From NCBI GenBank assembly GCA_913057885.1, contig CAJXOI010000030.1, positions 1 to 7,747 on the forward strand: a stretch of DNA of 7,747 bases, in the 5' to 3' direction. The stretch is from an uncultured Micavibrio sp. GTDB lineage: Bacteria > Pseudomonadota > Alphaproteobacteria > Micavibrionales > UBA1664. Positions within the stretch are counted from its first letter, which is position 1, and each line of letters begins with the position of its first letter. The notes under the pieces are model-generated. The model was not told the DNA's origin. It ran no database searches and saw nothing but the letters and a program-made list of their open reading frames with translations. Shown here piece by piece: positions 1 through 5,468 of the stretch. Made by a program: the position numbers and the translations under genes.

Positions 1-985
1 GACGTTCAGGATCCAAAAGTAAAATATTAATCGCACGTTTTAGGGTTCTTGGATTTGCTTGAGGAACAATATACCCTGTTTGGAACGGCCTGACTGCCTC
101 TGGGATTCCGGCTGTGCGTGTAGTAATTACAGGCAAACCAGCGCGCATGGCTTCGATAATTGATCTTGGAAAGCCCTCCCAATTTGAGATTAAAAGGAAA
201 ATATCTTGTGTTTCCAAAAACTCGGGGACGTCATCGCGCTGTCCATGGAATGTCACGCGATCAATTAACCCTCGACGCTCCGCATCGGCACGGAGAAATG
301 AATCATCGCCGCTACCAATCAAATTCAAATGCCAACGTTTATCTTGCATATCCGAAAGGGTATTCAATAATGTTGAGTGGTCTTTTTGCTCTGAAAAGCG
401 CGCGACCATGCATAATTGCGGTACTTTGTTTTGAGCACGAGGAGCGCATGCCCGATATAGCATACCATTATGAATAACAGTAATAGCATTAGGTTTTGCG
501 ATACGATGGAGAAGTGCCAAGGCTTTATCAAAGTGACTAACCGCAATAACATGATCCCCTAATAAAGCGCTTAACCTCTCGGCGCAGCGATAAATCACCT
601 TCTTCCCAGTCTTGACACCATCGGTAAATGCCCAACCATGAGCGGTAAAAATTGATTTGACCCCTAGTGATTTTGCGGCAAGACGCCCAACAAAGCCTGC
701 TTTTGAAGAATGGCACGAAACAATATCAGGTTGAATATCTTTTAAAATTCTTCGAATTTCTAAAAACGCCATTATATCTCTGAGAGGGGAGAAAGACCTC
801 CGTAACGCATCAACGTGAAGAAAGGGCACACTGCTTTGCTCTATGACAGAGGATACTCTTCCCTTTGAGCCGGCAATAACTGTAACATCATGACCAATAT
901 TTTTCATCCAATGCGATAAATCCCGAACATGGATTTGCGCACCACCATAATGATCCGCGCTTGTAATGATGTAAACTATCTTCAC
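1..985 (-). CDS. GT4-family glycosyltransferase, 3' end beyond the window
   Basis: This frame is open for 328 codons to the left edge of the window, so the C-terminus is missing. Translation gives a GT-B fold glycosyltransferase of family 4, expected to move a sugar from a nucleotide donor to a lipid-linked or saccharide acceptor at the inner face of the cytoplasmic membrane. Visible marks are the N-terminal YGGAQIHVRDL (residues 13-23), HSSKAG (92-97), TAHGW (114-118), the donor-site Arg196 and Lys201 in RFSEQK, and the E-x7-E motif with Glu270 and Glu278 in WEGFPRSIIEAM. The start is GTG at 985: the codon just before it is an in-frame TGA, so nothing longer is possible. No clear Shine-Dalgarno is seen; an inverted repeat fills that place. 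It lies 56 bases after the phosphoesterase gene on the same strand, probably co-transcribed. The family is sure; the acceptor is unknown. Confidence 0.88.
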   Translation of the reverse strand, partial: MKIVYIITSADHYGGAQIHVRDLSHWMKNIGHDVTVIAGSKGRVSSVIEQSSVPFLHVDALRRSFSPLRDIMAFLEIRRILKDIQPDIVSCHSSKAGFVGRLAAKSLGVKSIFTAHGWAFTDGVKTGKKVIYRCAERLSALLGDHVIAVSHFDKALALLHRIAKPNAITVIHNGMLYRACAPRAQNKVPQLCMVARFSEQKDHSTLLNTLSDMQDKRWHLNLIGSGDDSFLRADAERRGLIDRVTFHGQRDDVPEFLETQDIFLLISNWEGFPRSIIEAMRAGLPVITTRTAGIPEAVRPFQTGYIVPQANPRTLKRAINILLLDPER

Positions 986-1001
986 TCATACATGTGTATG
1001 A
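986..1001. repeat. Inverted repeat at the GTG start of the GT4 gene
   Basis: The sequence TCATACA-TG-TGTATGA is a perfect dyad with 7-base arms and a 2-base centre. It abuts the GTG start codon of the left-hand glycosyltransferase (minus strand), exactly where a ribosome binding site would be. It could be a protein-binding operator or a weak hairpin in the leader; it could also be chance, as the arms are short. Confidence 0.4.
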
Positions 1002-1041
1002 TATTCATGACAAAGTGTCTATATCGCACTGCAAAAGTCTT

Positions 1042-2004
1042 TTAAGGGGCTAATTTTAATTTGGGGCGCTTCTCACGCCATAATTGATGTGTCAAATTTG
1101 CAACAATTCGCGTTTCCCTAAAATGAGATCGGATATCCGTAACCTCTATATTTTTTCTGGAGGCGTGCCCCTTTGGACGACGCATCATAGGCCATGCAAC
1201 CAATTCCAATGTACCATCCTCTATTTCAACAATCCCTGTATGGTGCGTGGCTCTGTCTTCCTTAAGCGTCCATGACCCACAATTTGCGATTATCGTACCG
1301 TCAATATCTTCTATGGTGGCATAATGGGTATGACCAAAAATCAGACCGTCAAAATCGCCTTGAACACGTTTTACTGCAACCCTATGAACCCGCCCCTTCA
1401 GATAGCCTGAACCGTTTTTGGCGATCATTTTACCCATGGAAAATCTTTTACGACGTCCCTTTTCATTCGTAAATTCCACAGCAGGTGGCAAAATTTTCCT
1501 ATCAACAAAAAAGTCGCGCACAGGCCCAGTTAAAAATTCATAAACCGTGTCTGCAGGCTGGGAGATCCCTCTGACAACACGACTGTCAAATTGATCGCCG
1601 TGCAAAACAAGAAATTTTTTTCCATTTGCACAAACATGCTCGAAACTGTCATCAATTTTGATCCCGAATTTTTTTGCAAAGAAAAAGCGTAGTGGCAAAA
1701 CAAGAATATCACGCATTTTTTCATCGTGATTACCTGGTGTATAAAATATTTTTGCACCTTGGTTCCGTTTTTCGACCAAGGTATCCATCAACTCAGTATA
1801 ATCTTTATTCCAATACCATCTTTTTTCCAACTTCCACCCATCGAAGATATCCCCGACTAGATATAAAATTTTGAAATCGTGTGATTTTAGGAACTGGGTC
1901 ACGGCATAAGCGTCAAAACCACGATAACCGATATGAAAGTCGGATAAAAACACGCTTCTAACCCGTCTAGGGCTTTTAGGTGATGGCATCGTGGTCTGTG
2001 TCAT
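1042..2004 (-). CDS. LpxH-like calcineurin-type metallophosphoesterase (COG2908)
   Basis: A binuclear-metal phosphoesterase of the group containing UDP-2,3-diacylglucosamine diphosphatase, which cleaves UDP-diacylglucosamine to lipid X and UMP in lipid A synthesis. All five metal-site blocks are present, numbered here from the ATG at 2004: Asp22-x-His24 (SDFHIG), Gly-Asp52, Gly-Asn92-His93-Asp94, HGD with His135, and GHTH with His225 and His227; NCGSW follows. At 320 residues it is longer than the roughly 240 of E. coli LpxH, the extra length lying mainly in the insert after HGDQFD and in the C-terminal tail. The frame stays open to a GTG at 2079, but the 25 added residues precede the family's usual start, and a promoter-like sequence lies inside them, so I prefer 2004; ATG at 1989 is also possible. 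It is followed by a GT4 gene on the same strand. Many Alphaproteobacteria use the unrelated LpxI for lipid A, so the real substrate here is open. Confidence 0.85.
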   Translation of the reverse strand: MTQTTMPSPKSPRRVRSVFLSDFHIGYRGFDAYAVTQFLKSHDFKILYLVGDIFDGWKLEKRWYWNKDYTELMDTLVEKRNQGAKIFYTPGNHDEKMRDILVLPLRFFFAKKFGIKIDDSFEHVCANGKKFLVLHGDQFDSRVVRGISQPADTVYEFLTGPVRDFFVDRKILPPAVEFTNEKGRRKRFSMGKMIAKNGSGYLKGRVHRVAVKRVQGDFDGLIFGHTHYATIEDIDGTIIANCGSWTLKEDRATHHTGIVEIEDGTLELVAWPMMRRPKGHASRKNIEVTDIRSHFRETRIVANLTHQLWREKRPKLKLAP

Positions 2005-2017
2005 ATCATTGAGAATT

Positions 2018-2045
2018 ATTTTAACCAAAGCAAGTAAAGTCGCAA
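2018..2045 (-). promoter_or_regulatory. Possible sigma-70 promoter of the metallophosphoesterase
   Basis: On the minus strand TTGCGA (2045-2040) and TAAAAT (2023-2018) are separated by 16 bases, matching 4 and 5 of 6 consensus positions. Transcription would start near 2011, a few bases before the ATG at 2004, which would exclude the GTG start at 2079. The -35 box is weak and the leader would be almost absent, so this is a tentative call. Confidence 0.25.
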
Positions 2046-2072
2046 AGAATGTATAGCCATTAATATGGACTT

Positions 2073-2100
2073 TTTCCACGAAATTCAGTAATGATATGAT
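2073..2100 (+). promoter_or_regulatory. Possible sigma-70 promoter of the GT2 gene
   Basis: TTTCCA (2073-2078) and TATGAT (2095-2100) are 16 bases apart. The -10 box matches 5 of 6 positions and the -35 box only 4. It would give a leader of about 24 bases before the ATG at 2131. The surrounding DNA is very AT-rich, so similar matches arise easily by chance. Confidence 0.22.
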
Positions 2101-2130
2101 AGAATTATTTATAAGACATAAATCTCAAGA

Positions 2131-2844
2131 ATGATTAGTATAATTATACCCGCATATAACGAAGAAAAAGCGTTGGAGTATACTCTGCCTAAAAATATTG
2201 AGGCCATCAAAAATGCTGATGCGGAAATTATTGTTGTTGATAACAACAGCACGGACAAAACATCCGATATCGCCAAGGCACATCACGATGTTGATGTTGT
2301 GACTGAGTCTAAAAAAGGAACAAGCGCCGCCAGGCAAGCTGGATACAAAGCCGCCAAGGGCGATATTCTCGTTTTCGTTGATGCCGACACCTATATAACA
2401 AGTGAATGGATCGAAAAATTACAATCTATTTTTACCAAAAACCCCAAGATTGTTGCGATTAGTGGAGGACTCTTTTTCTATGATTGCCCTGAATGGTATC
2501 GTTTTTTATATAAAATAGTCTGGTATATCCTTTTTTGTGCATACAAAATCAGAATTGTAAAACCGTTTGTCTTGGGCACCTCATTTGCCGTAAGAAAAGA
2601 GACACTTGATTCCATGAATGGATTTAATATCGAGCTTACCTTTTACGGCGACGATACCGATATTGGTTTAAGGGCCAATGAGTTTGGAAAAGTTGTTTTT
2701 ACCCCTCGGATTACATGCTCAACATCCGCACGCCGATACAGGCAACAAGGATTATTCAAAACTCTCGGCGCCTATTTCATTAATCATTTTTCTGTTTACT
2801 GGCGTGGACGTCCTTTTCACGAAGACTCCCAAGATTACAGATAG
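2131..2844 (+). CDS. GT2-family glycosyltransferase
   Basis: A complete 237-residue inverting GT-A glycosyltransferase of family 2. The ATG at 2131 puts the canonical beta strand ISIIIPAYNEE at the very N-terminus, so the start is secure although only a weak ribosome site precedes it. Then follow the nucleotide-binding VVDNNSTDKT (residues 35-44), AARQAG (66-71), and the metal-binding Asp84-x-Asp86 in VFVDADT. YGDDTDIGLR (172-181) stands where the catalytic acid (ED) motif lies, and RRYRQQG (201-207) resembles the late RxxRW-like motif of membrane-associated members. Residues 122-139 are aromatic and hydrophobic and may lie on the membrane, but there is no C-terminal transmembrane pair as in processive synthases. 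It likely adds one sugar to a lipid-linked acceptor. It diverges from the phosphoesterase and converges on a GT4 gene 6 bases away. The donor and acceptor cannot be told. Confidence 0.88.
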   Translation: MISIIIPAYNEEKALEYTLPKNIEAIKNADAEIIVVDNNSTDKTSDIAKAHHDVDVVTESKKGTSAARQAGYKAAKGDILVFVDADTYITSEWIEKLQSIFTKNPKIVAISGGLFFYDCPEWYRFLYKIVWYILFCAYKIRIVKPFVLGTSFAVRKETLDSMNGFNIELTFYGDDTDIGLRANEFGKVVFTPRITCSTSARRYRQQGLFKTLGAYFINHFSVYWRGRPFHEDSQDYR

Positions 2845-2850
2845 TCCTTA

Positions 2851-3861
2851 TTAACAAGACGAAGCAAACACCCTAGCAACTTTGGCCCATGAATATTTAT
2901 CCTTGGCATAGTCATGTCGTTTTTGGGCCTCACATGGCAACTTCAGCGCCTTTATAACAGCCTCTTTTAAATCATCATCCAAAACTCCCATAAAATCCTC
3001 GGTAATAAGATCTATTGGCCCTGTAACAGGGTACGCCGCAACAGGCAATCCACATGCCATAGCCTCAATTAAAACAATGCCAAAAGTATCTGTTTTTGAC
3101 GGAAAGACAAAACAATCCGCTCTGCGGTAATAATCCCCTAATTCCTGACCCTGGCGGAGGCCCGCAAATTCAACTTTCGGATATTGCTTTTGCAGCCTCT
3201 CTAAATCCGGTCCGGTACCGACCACAATTTTATGGGCATCAATATCGATATCCAAAAATGCCTCTATATTTTTTTCAACGGAAACTCGTCCTACATAGAG
3301 TAAAGTTCGGTTTTTTGTCGATTTTTTCTTTTTAGAGGGGTAAAAAATCGACGTATCTACCCCCCTGACCAATCGGACAAATTGATTTTGAAACCCCCAT
3401 TCCTTTAATTGGTTCTCCAAAGATTGTGTGGCAACAAAAACGGTTTTTGAAGGAGTATGAAATATTTTTACCAAATATATCCCTATGGATTGTATCAATG
3501 GCCCTAAAAAAGATGGCATCCGTTTCGCCGCATATTCAGGAAAATGTGTATGAAATGCAGTTGCAAAAGGTTTTTTATGCTTTAGACAGTACCGTCTTGC
3601 CGCCCACCCCAAAGGCCCTTCTACGGGAATAACAATCCTGTCAGGTTCAAAATTACTGATTATTTTAACCATTTTTTTATATGGGAAAAGTGCCAAACGT
3701 ATTTCAGGGTAAAATGGCATTGGCAGCGTCGTAAAATCATTCGGGCTAATGACTTTGATGGTATGCCCTTCCTTTTCCAACTCACTGATAATATTTTCAT
3801 AGGTGCGAACAACGCCATTGACTTGTGGTTGCCATGCATCAGTGATAAGAACAAGCTTCAT
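2851..3861 (-). CDS. GT4-family glycosyltransferase, diacylglycerol or SqdX/MgtA-like group
   Basis: A complete 336-residue GT-B glycosyltransferase. The N-terminus MKLVLITDAWQPQVNGVVRT is the hallmark of a GT4 group that includes bacterial glycosyl-diacylglycerol synthases and SqdX, which act at the inner membrane surface. Further marks are HTHFPEY (residues 104-110), GRVSVEKN with the donor-binding Arg and Lys, and TDTFGIVLIEAMACGLPV, where the first acid of E-x7-E is Asp258 and the second is Glu266; TGPID follows. The frame is open upstream to 4089, but those 76 codons are antisense to rluD, and the family start is the ATG at 3861. That ATG overlaps the rluD start. The stop lies 6 bases from the stop of the convergent GT2 gene, with no terminator hairpin between them. 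A role in making a membrane glycolipid is inferred from family and neighbours; the sugar is unknown. Confidence 0.87.
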   Translation of the reverse strand: MKLVLITDAWQPQVNGVVRTYENIISELEKEGHTIKVISPNDFTTLPMPFYPEIRLALFPYKKMVKIISNFEPDRIVIPVEGPLGWAARRYCLKHKKPFATAFHTHFPEYAAKRMPSFLGPLIQSIGIYLVKIFHTPSKTVFVATQSLENQLKEWGFQNQFVRLVRGVDTSIFYPSKKKKSTKNRTLLYVGRVSVEKNIEAFLDIDIDAHKIVVGTGPDLERLQKQYPKVEFAGLRQGQELGDYYRRADCFVFPSKTDTFGIVLIEAMACGLPVAAYPVTGPIDLITEDFMGVLDDDLKEAVIKALKLPCEAQKRHDYAKDKYSWAKVARVFASSC

Positions 3862-3862
3862 G
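3859..3862. other. Shared CATG palindrome holding two opposed start codons
   Basis: The plus-strand ATG of rluD occupies 3860-3862, and the minus-strand ATG of the GT4 gene occupies 3861-3859. Both are read from the 4-base palindrome CATG. No intergenic DNA exists, so promoter and ribosome-binding signals of each gene must lie in the other's coding sequence. Confidence 0.75.
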
Positions 3863-4843
3863 GAAGATATTGTCACCACAATAGTTGTCGCAGCGCAAGA
3901 GGATGGCCTTAGGCTGGATCGGTTCTGCACAGATAACTTTCCAAATTTATCGCGCGAGAGGATTAAAAAATTAATTGATAGCGGCGATATTGTTGTGAAT
4001 GGCGGCATTTCCATCAAAGCATCAACCAAAGTCGAGTCGGGTTGGGAAGTAACATGCCACATCCCCGAGGCAGAAGATGGCGATCCCATTGCCGAAAATA
4101 TTCCCTTGGATATTCTCTATGAAGACAATGATGTGATTGTGATTAATAAGGCCGCGGGAATGGTCGTCCACCCCGCCACAGGAAACTGGAACGGAACACT
4201 AGTCAATGCTTTATTATATCATTGCGAAGACAGCCTGAGCGGCATTGGCGGTGTAAAACGCCCTGGAATCGTACATCGGCTTGATAAAGATACCAGCGGT
4301 GTAATGATCGCAGCTAAAAATGATACTGCTCATGCACATTTATCAGCGCAATTGGCCGATCGGACTTTATCCAGGCTCTATCGAGCGTTGGTTTGGGATG
4401 TCCCCACTCCTCTTTTTGGGACAATTGATTTACCTATAGGGCGCGATCATAAAAATCGCCTTAAACAGGCGGTAAAGCATGGAGATAAATCCAATGGCCA
4501 GCATGCTGTAACGCATTATAAAACGCTTAGAACACACAGCGATGTCCTTAGTCTCGTTGAATGCCGCCTGGAAACAGGGCGAACACACCAAATACGTGTC
4601 CATATGCAGGCCAAAGGGTATCCTTTAGTAGGGGATCCGCTTTACGGGGCACAGAAAACATTACAATTATCGCGCGTTTCAAAATTAGGGGATAATATCG
4701 ATAAGGATTTACTATTGAATTTCGCGCGCCAAGCACTTCATGCGCATGAAATAACATTTCAACATCCCACAAGTGAACAGCTGATGACGTTTCAGGCGCC
4801 CCTACCTGTTGATATGCAAAACCTTTTAGAAACTTTGAATTAA
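3860..4843 (+). CDS. rluD: 23S rRNA pseudouridine synthase, RluD type (RluA family)
   Basis: Isomerises uridines to pseudouridine in 23S rRNA; RluD of E. coli modifies positions 1911, 1915 and 1917 in helix 69, which supports ribosome assembly. The 327-residue product matches the 326 of E. coli RluD. An S4 RNA-binding domain comes first (about residues 16-65, LRLDRF through SGDIVVNG), then the RluA catalytic domain, with NKAAGMVVHP (96-105) and HRLDKDTSG holding the catalytic Asp142. LETGRTHQIRVH and GDPLYG form the C-terminal conserved blocks. The ATG at 3860 gives the normal N-terminus; GTG codons at 3842 and 3803 in frame are inside the opposing glycosyltransferase gene and would only add unneeded residues. 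The Shine-Dalgarno is weak. RluC is the main alternative assignment, but length and motif favour RluD. Confidence 0.88.
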   Translation: MEDIVTTIVVAAQEDGLRLDRFCTDNFPNLSRERIKKLIDSGDIVVNGGISIKASTKVESGWEVTCHIPEAEDGDPIAENIPLDILYEDNDVIVINKAAGMVVHPATGNWNGTLVNALLYHCEDSLSGIGGVKRPGIVHRLDKDTSGVMIAAKNDTAHAHLSAQLADRTLSRLYRALVWDVPTPLFGTIDLPIGRDHKNRLKQAVKHGDKSNGQHAVTHYKTLRTHSDVLSLVECRLETGRTHQIRVHMQAKGYPLVGDPLYGAQKTLQLSRVSKLGDNIDKDLLLNFARQALHAHEITFQHPTSEQLMTFQAPLPVDMQNLLETLN

Positions 4844-4844
4844 C

Positions 4845-4882
4845 AAAAAAAGACGGATAGGAAAAATTATTTTTCCTATTCG
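4845..4882 (-). terminator. Rho-independent terminator of the small flagella-linked gene
   Basis: Bases 4854-4866 pair with 4870-4882 to form a 13-base-pair stem with one G:U pair and a 3-base loop. On the minus strand the stem is followed by TC and then seven T residues (complement of 4851-4845), the normal order for intrinsic termination. It lies about 30 bases past the stop of the minus-strand gene ending at 4912. On the plus strand the same hairpin comes 10 bases after the rluD stop but is followed by TAAAAAATTATC rather than a T-run, so it should work poorly for rluD. Confidence 0.78.
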
Positions 4883-4902
4883 TAAAAAATTATCACTTAC
4901 GG

Positions 4903-4919
4903 TCGCTTATTCTAAGCGA
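4903..4919. repeat. Short inverted repeat over the stop codon of the 101-residue gene
   Basis: TCGCTTA and TAAGCGA form a 7-base-pair dyad around a 3-base centre. The TAG stop of the minus-strand gene (4914-4912) lies inside it. No T-run follows on either strand, so it is not a terminator by itself; it could protect the transcript's 3' end or be chance. Confidence 0.35.
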
Positions 4920-5217
4920 AACCGCCGCTTTTCTGTGCTGCCGCTTCCTGCAACTCCGCACGCTCATAAGCCGCCATCTGAGCTTCTGTCGGTATTTGAG
5001 TTTTGACATCGCCATTTAAGGGATTACGAAACTCAAGGACAGTCACCTCGACATTACTATCAACACGAACATTTCTGCTTGAATAAAATACATCAGCAGA
5101 AGCAGTTTCCTGCAATCTGTTCGGATTTGCTGCAAAAGACCGAGTCGTAGAAGTTTGCTCAGCAACTCTAGCAACGGCCGGTGCAACTGAAAGCGTTGAT
5201 TTAATAGCTTCAATCAT
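4912..5217 (-). CDS. Small 101-residue protein divergent from fliF, distantly FlaG-like
   Basis: No named family is certain. The N-terminal 40 residues are rich in Ala, Ser and Thr (SVAPAVARVAEQ, TSTTRSFAANPNR) with no signal peptide or membrane segment, and look flexible. Residues 55-84 are more structured: NVEVTVLEFRNPLNGDVKTQ leads into IPTEAQMAAY, then an Ala/Glu-rich helix. The pattern V-x-hydrophobic, N/T-G-D/E-V, x-x-Q-I-P-x-E resembles the C-terminal block of FlaG, a small protein linked to flagellin and filament length. That likeness is my reading of the motif only. The gene is clearly expressed-looking: GAGG (5227-5224) sits 6 bases before the ATG, a sigma-70 promoter lies upstream, and a terminator follows. 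Its place head to head with fliF supports a flagellar role. It could equally be an uncharacterised clade-specific protein. Confidence 0.72.
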   Translation of the reverse strand: MIEAIKSTLSVAPAVARVAEQTSTTRSFAANPNRLQETASADVFYSSRNVRVDSNVEVTVLEFRNPLNGDVKTQIPTEAQMAAYERAELQEAAAQKSGGFA

Positions 5218-5267
5218 AATTTACCTCACATAGGCATGACTTAAATGAACATACCTACCCTATTATC

Positions 5268-5296
5268 ACTTTATCAGACCATAATACAAAAGTCAA
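5268..5296 (-). promoter_or_regulatory. Sigma-70 promoter of the 101-residue gene
   Basis: On the minus strand TTGACT (5296-5291) and TAAAGT (5273-5268) are separated by exactly 17 bases, matching 5 of 6 and 4 of 6 consensus positions. The -35 box is preceded by C, giving CTTGAC as in many alphaproteobacterial promoters. Transcription would begin near 5261, leaving a leader of about 43 bases that includes the GAGG ribosome site. Confidence 0.6.
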
Positions 5297-5307
5297 GTTT
5301 TTATGGT
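5278..5307. repeat. Inverted repeat centred near the -35 box, possible operator
   Basis: ACCATAA (5278-5284) and TTATGGT (5301-5307) are perfect inverted copies 16 bases apart. Their centre falls next to the -35 hexamer of the small gene's promoter (5291-5296), a position where a dimeric regulator would block or assist polymerase. With 7-base arms in AT-rich DNA, chance is a real alternative. Confidence 0.3.
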
Positions 5308-5391
5308 ATTCACACACCCCTTAATCACGGGCAATCATATTGTCTCTAAGCGTTGATTCTTTGCCAAAATTAAAGTATTCTAATAAAAACA

Positions 5392-5407
5392 TGGCACATA
5401 TTTCGCA
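5392..5407 (+). promoter_or_regulatory. Sigma-54 (RpoN) type promoter of fliF
   Basis: TGGCAC at 5392-5397 matches the -24 element, and TCGCA at 5403-5407 matches the -12 element TTGCA except for one base. The invariant GG (5393-5394) and GC (5405-5406) are exactly 10 bases apart, as sigma-54 requires. Transcription would start near 5418, about 48 bases before the fliF start. Sigma-54 promoters need an activator such as FlbD or FleQ; its binding site was not identified. A weaker sigma-70 match, TTGATT (5353) with TATTCT (5376) at 17-base spacing, lies just upstream. Confidence 0.6.
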
Positions 5408-5453
5408 TTTTATTTTCTGAATAGAATCAAAACAATAAAAAATATAACGAGTT

Positions 5454-5468
5454 GGGGATAACTTTTTG
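5454..5468 (+). promoter_or_regulatory. Ribosome binding site and TTG start codon of fliF
   Basis: GGGG at 5454-5457, within TTGGGGATAAC, lies 8 bases before the TTG at 5466. The frame is closed by TAA at 5445-5447 and has no ATG or GTG between that stop and the TTG, while the FliF N-terminal homology begins at once. The start is therefore TTG. Confidence 0.72.

Noticed and set aside
1028..1046. AAAAG-T-CTTTT mini-hairpin between the phosphoesterase and GT4 genes, considered as a terminator
   Set aside because: The stem is only 5 A/T-rich pairs with a 1-base loop and no following T-run; the genes more likely form an operon.
2005..2079. Hydrophobic stretch YTFFATLLALVKIIL before the phosphoesterase, resembling a signal anchor
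   Set aside because: It belongs to the doubtful GTG-started extension; the enzyme family is cytoplasmic or peripheral and starts near 2004.
3803..3859. 19-codon N-terminal extension of rluD from GTG
   Set aside because: It lies antisense to the conserved N-terminus of the GT4 gene, and the RluD family begins near the ATG at 3860.
3862..4089. 76-codon N-terminal extension of the minus-strand GT4 gene
   Set aside because: It is antisense to the S4 domain of rluD, has no family similarity, and the canonical MKLVLITDAW start follows it.
5191..5358. 11-base direct repeat AAGCGTTGATT at 5191 and 5348
   Set aside because: One copy is inside coding sequence and only two copies exist, so chance is the simpler reading.
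5371..5384. CtrA-like box TTAA-N7-TAAT before fliF
   Set aside because: The second half-site has two mismatches to TTAA, and AT-rich DNA yields such matches freely.
5425..5437. IHF-like site AATCAA-N4-ATA near the sigma-54 promoter
   Set aside because: It lies downstream of the promoter rather than between enhancer and promoter, and it mismatches the TTR element.
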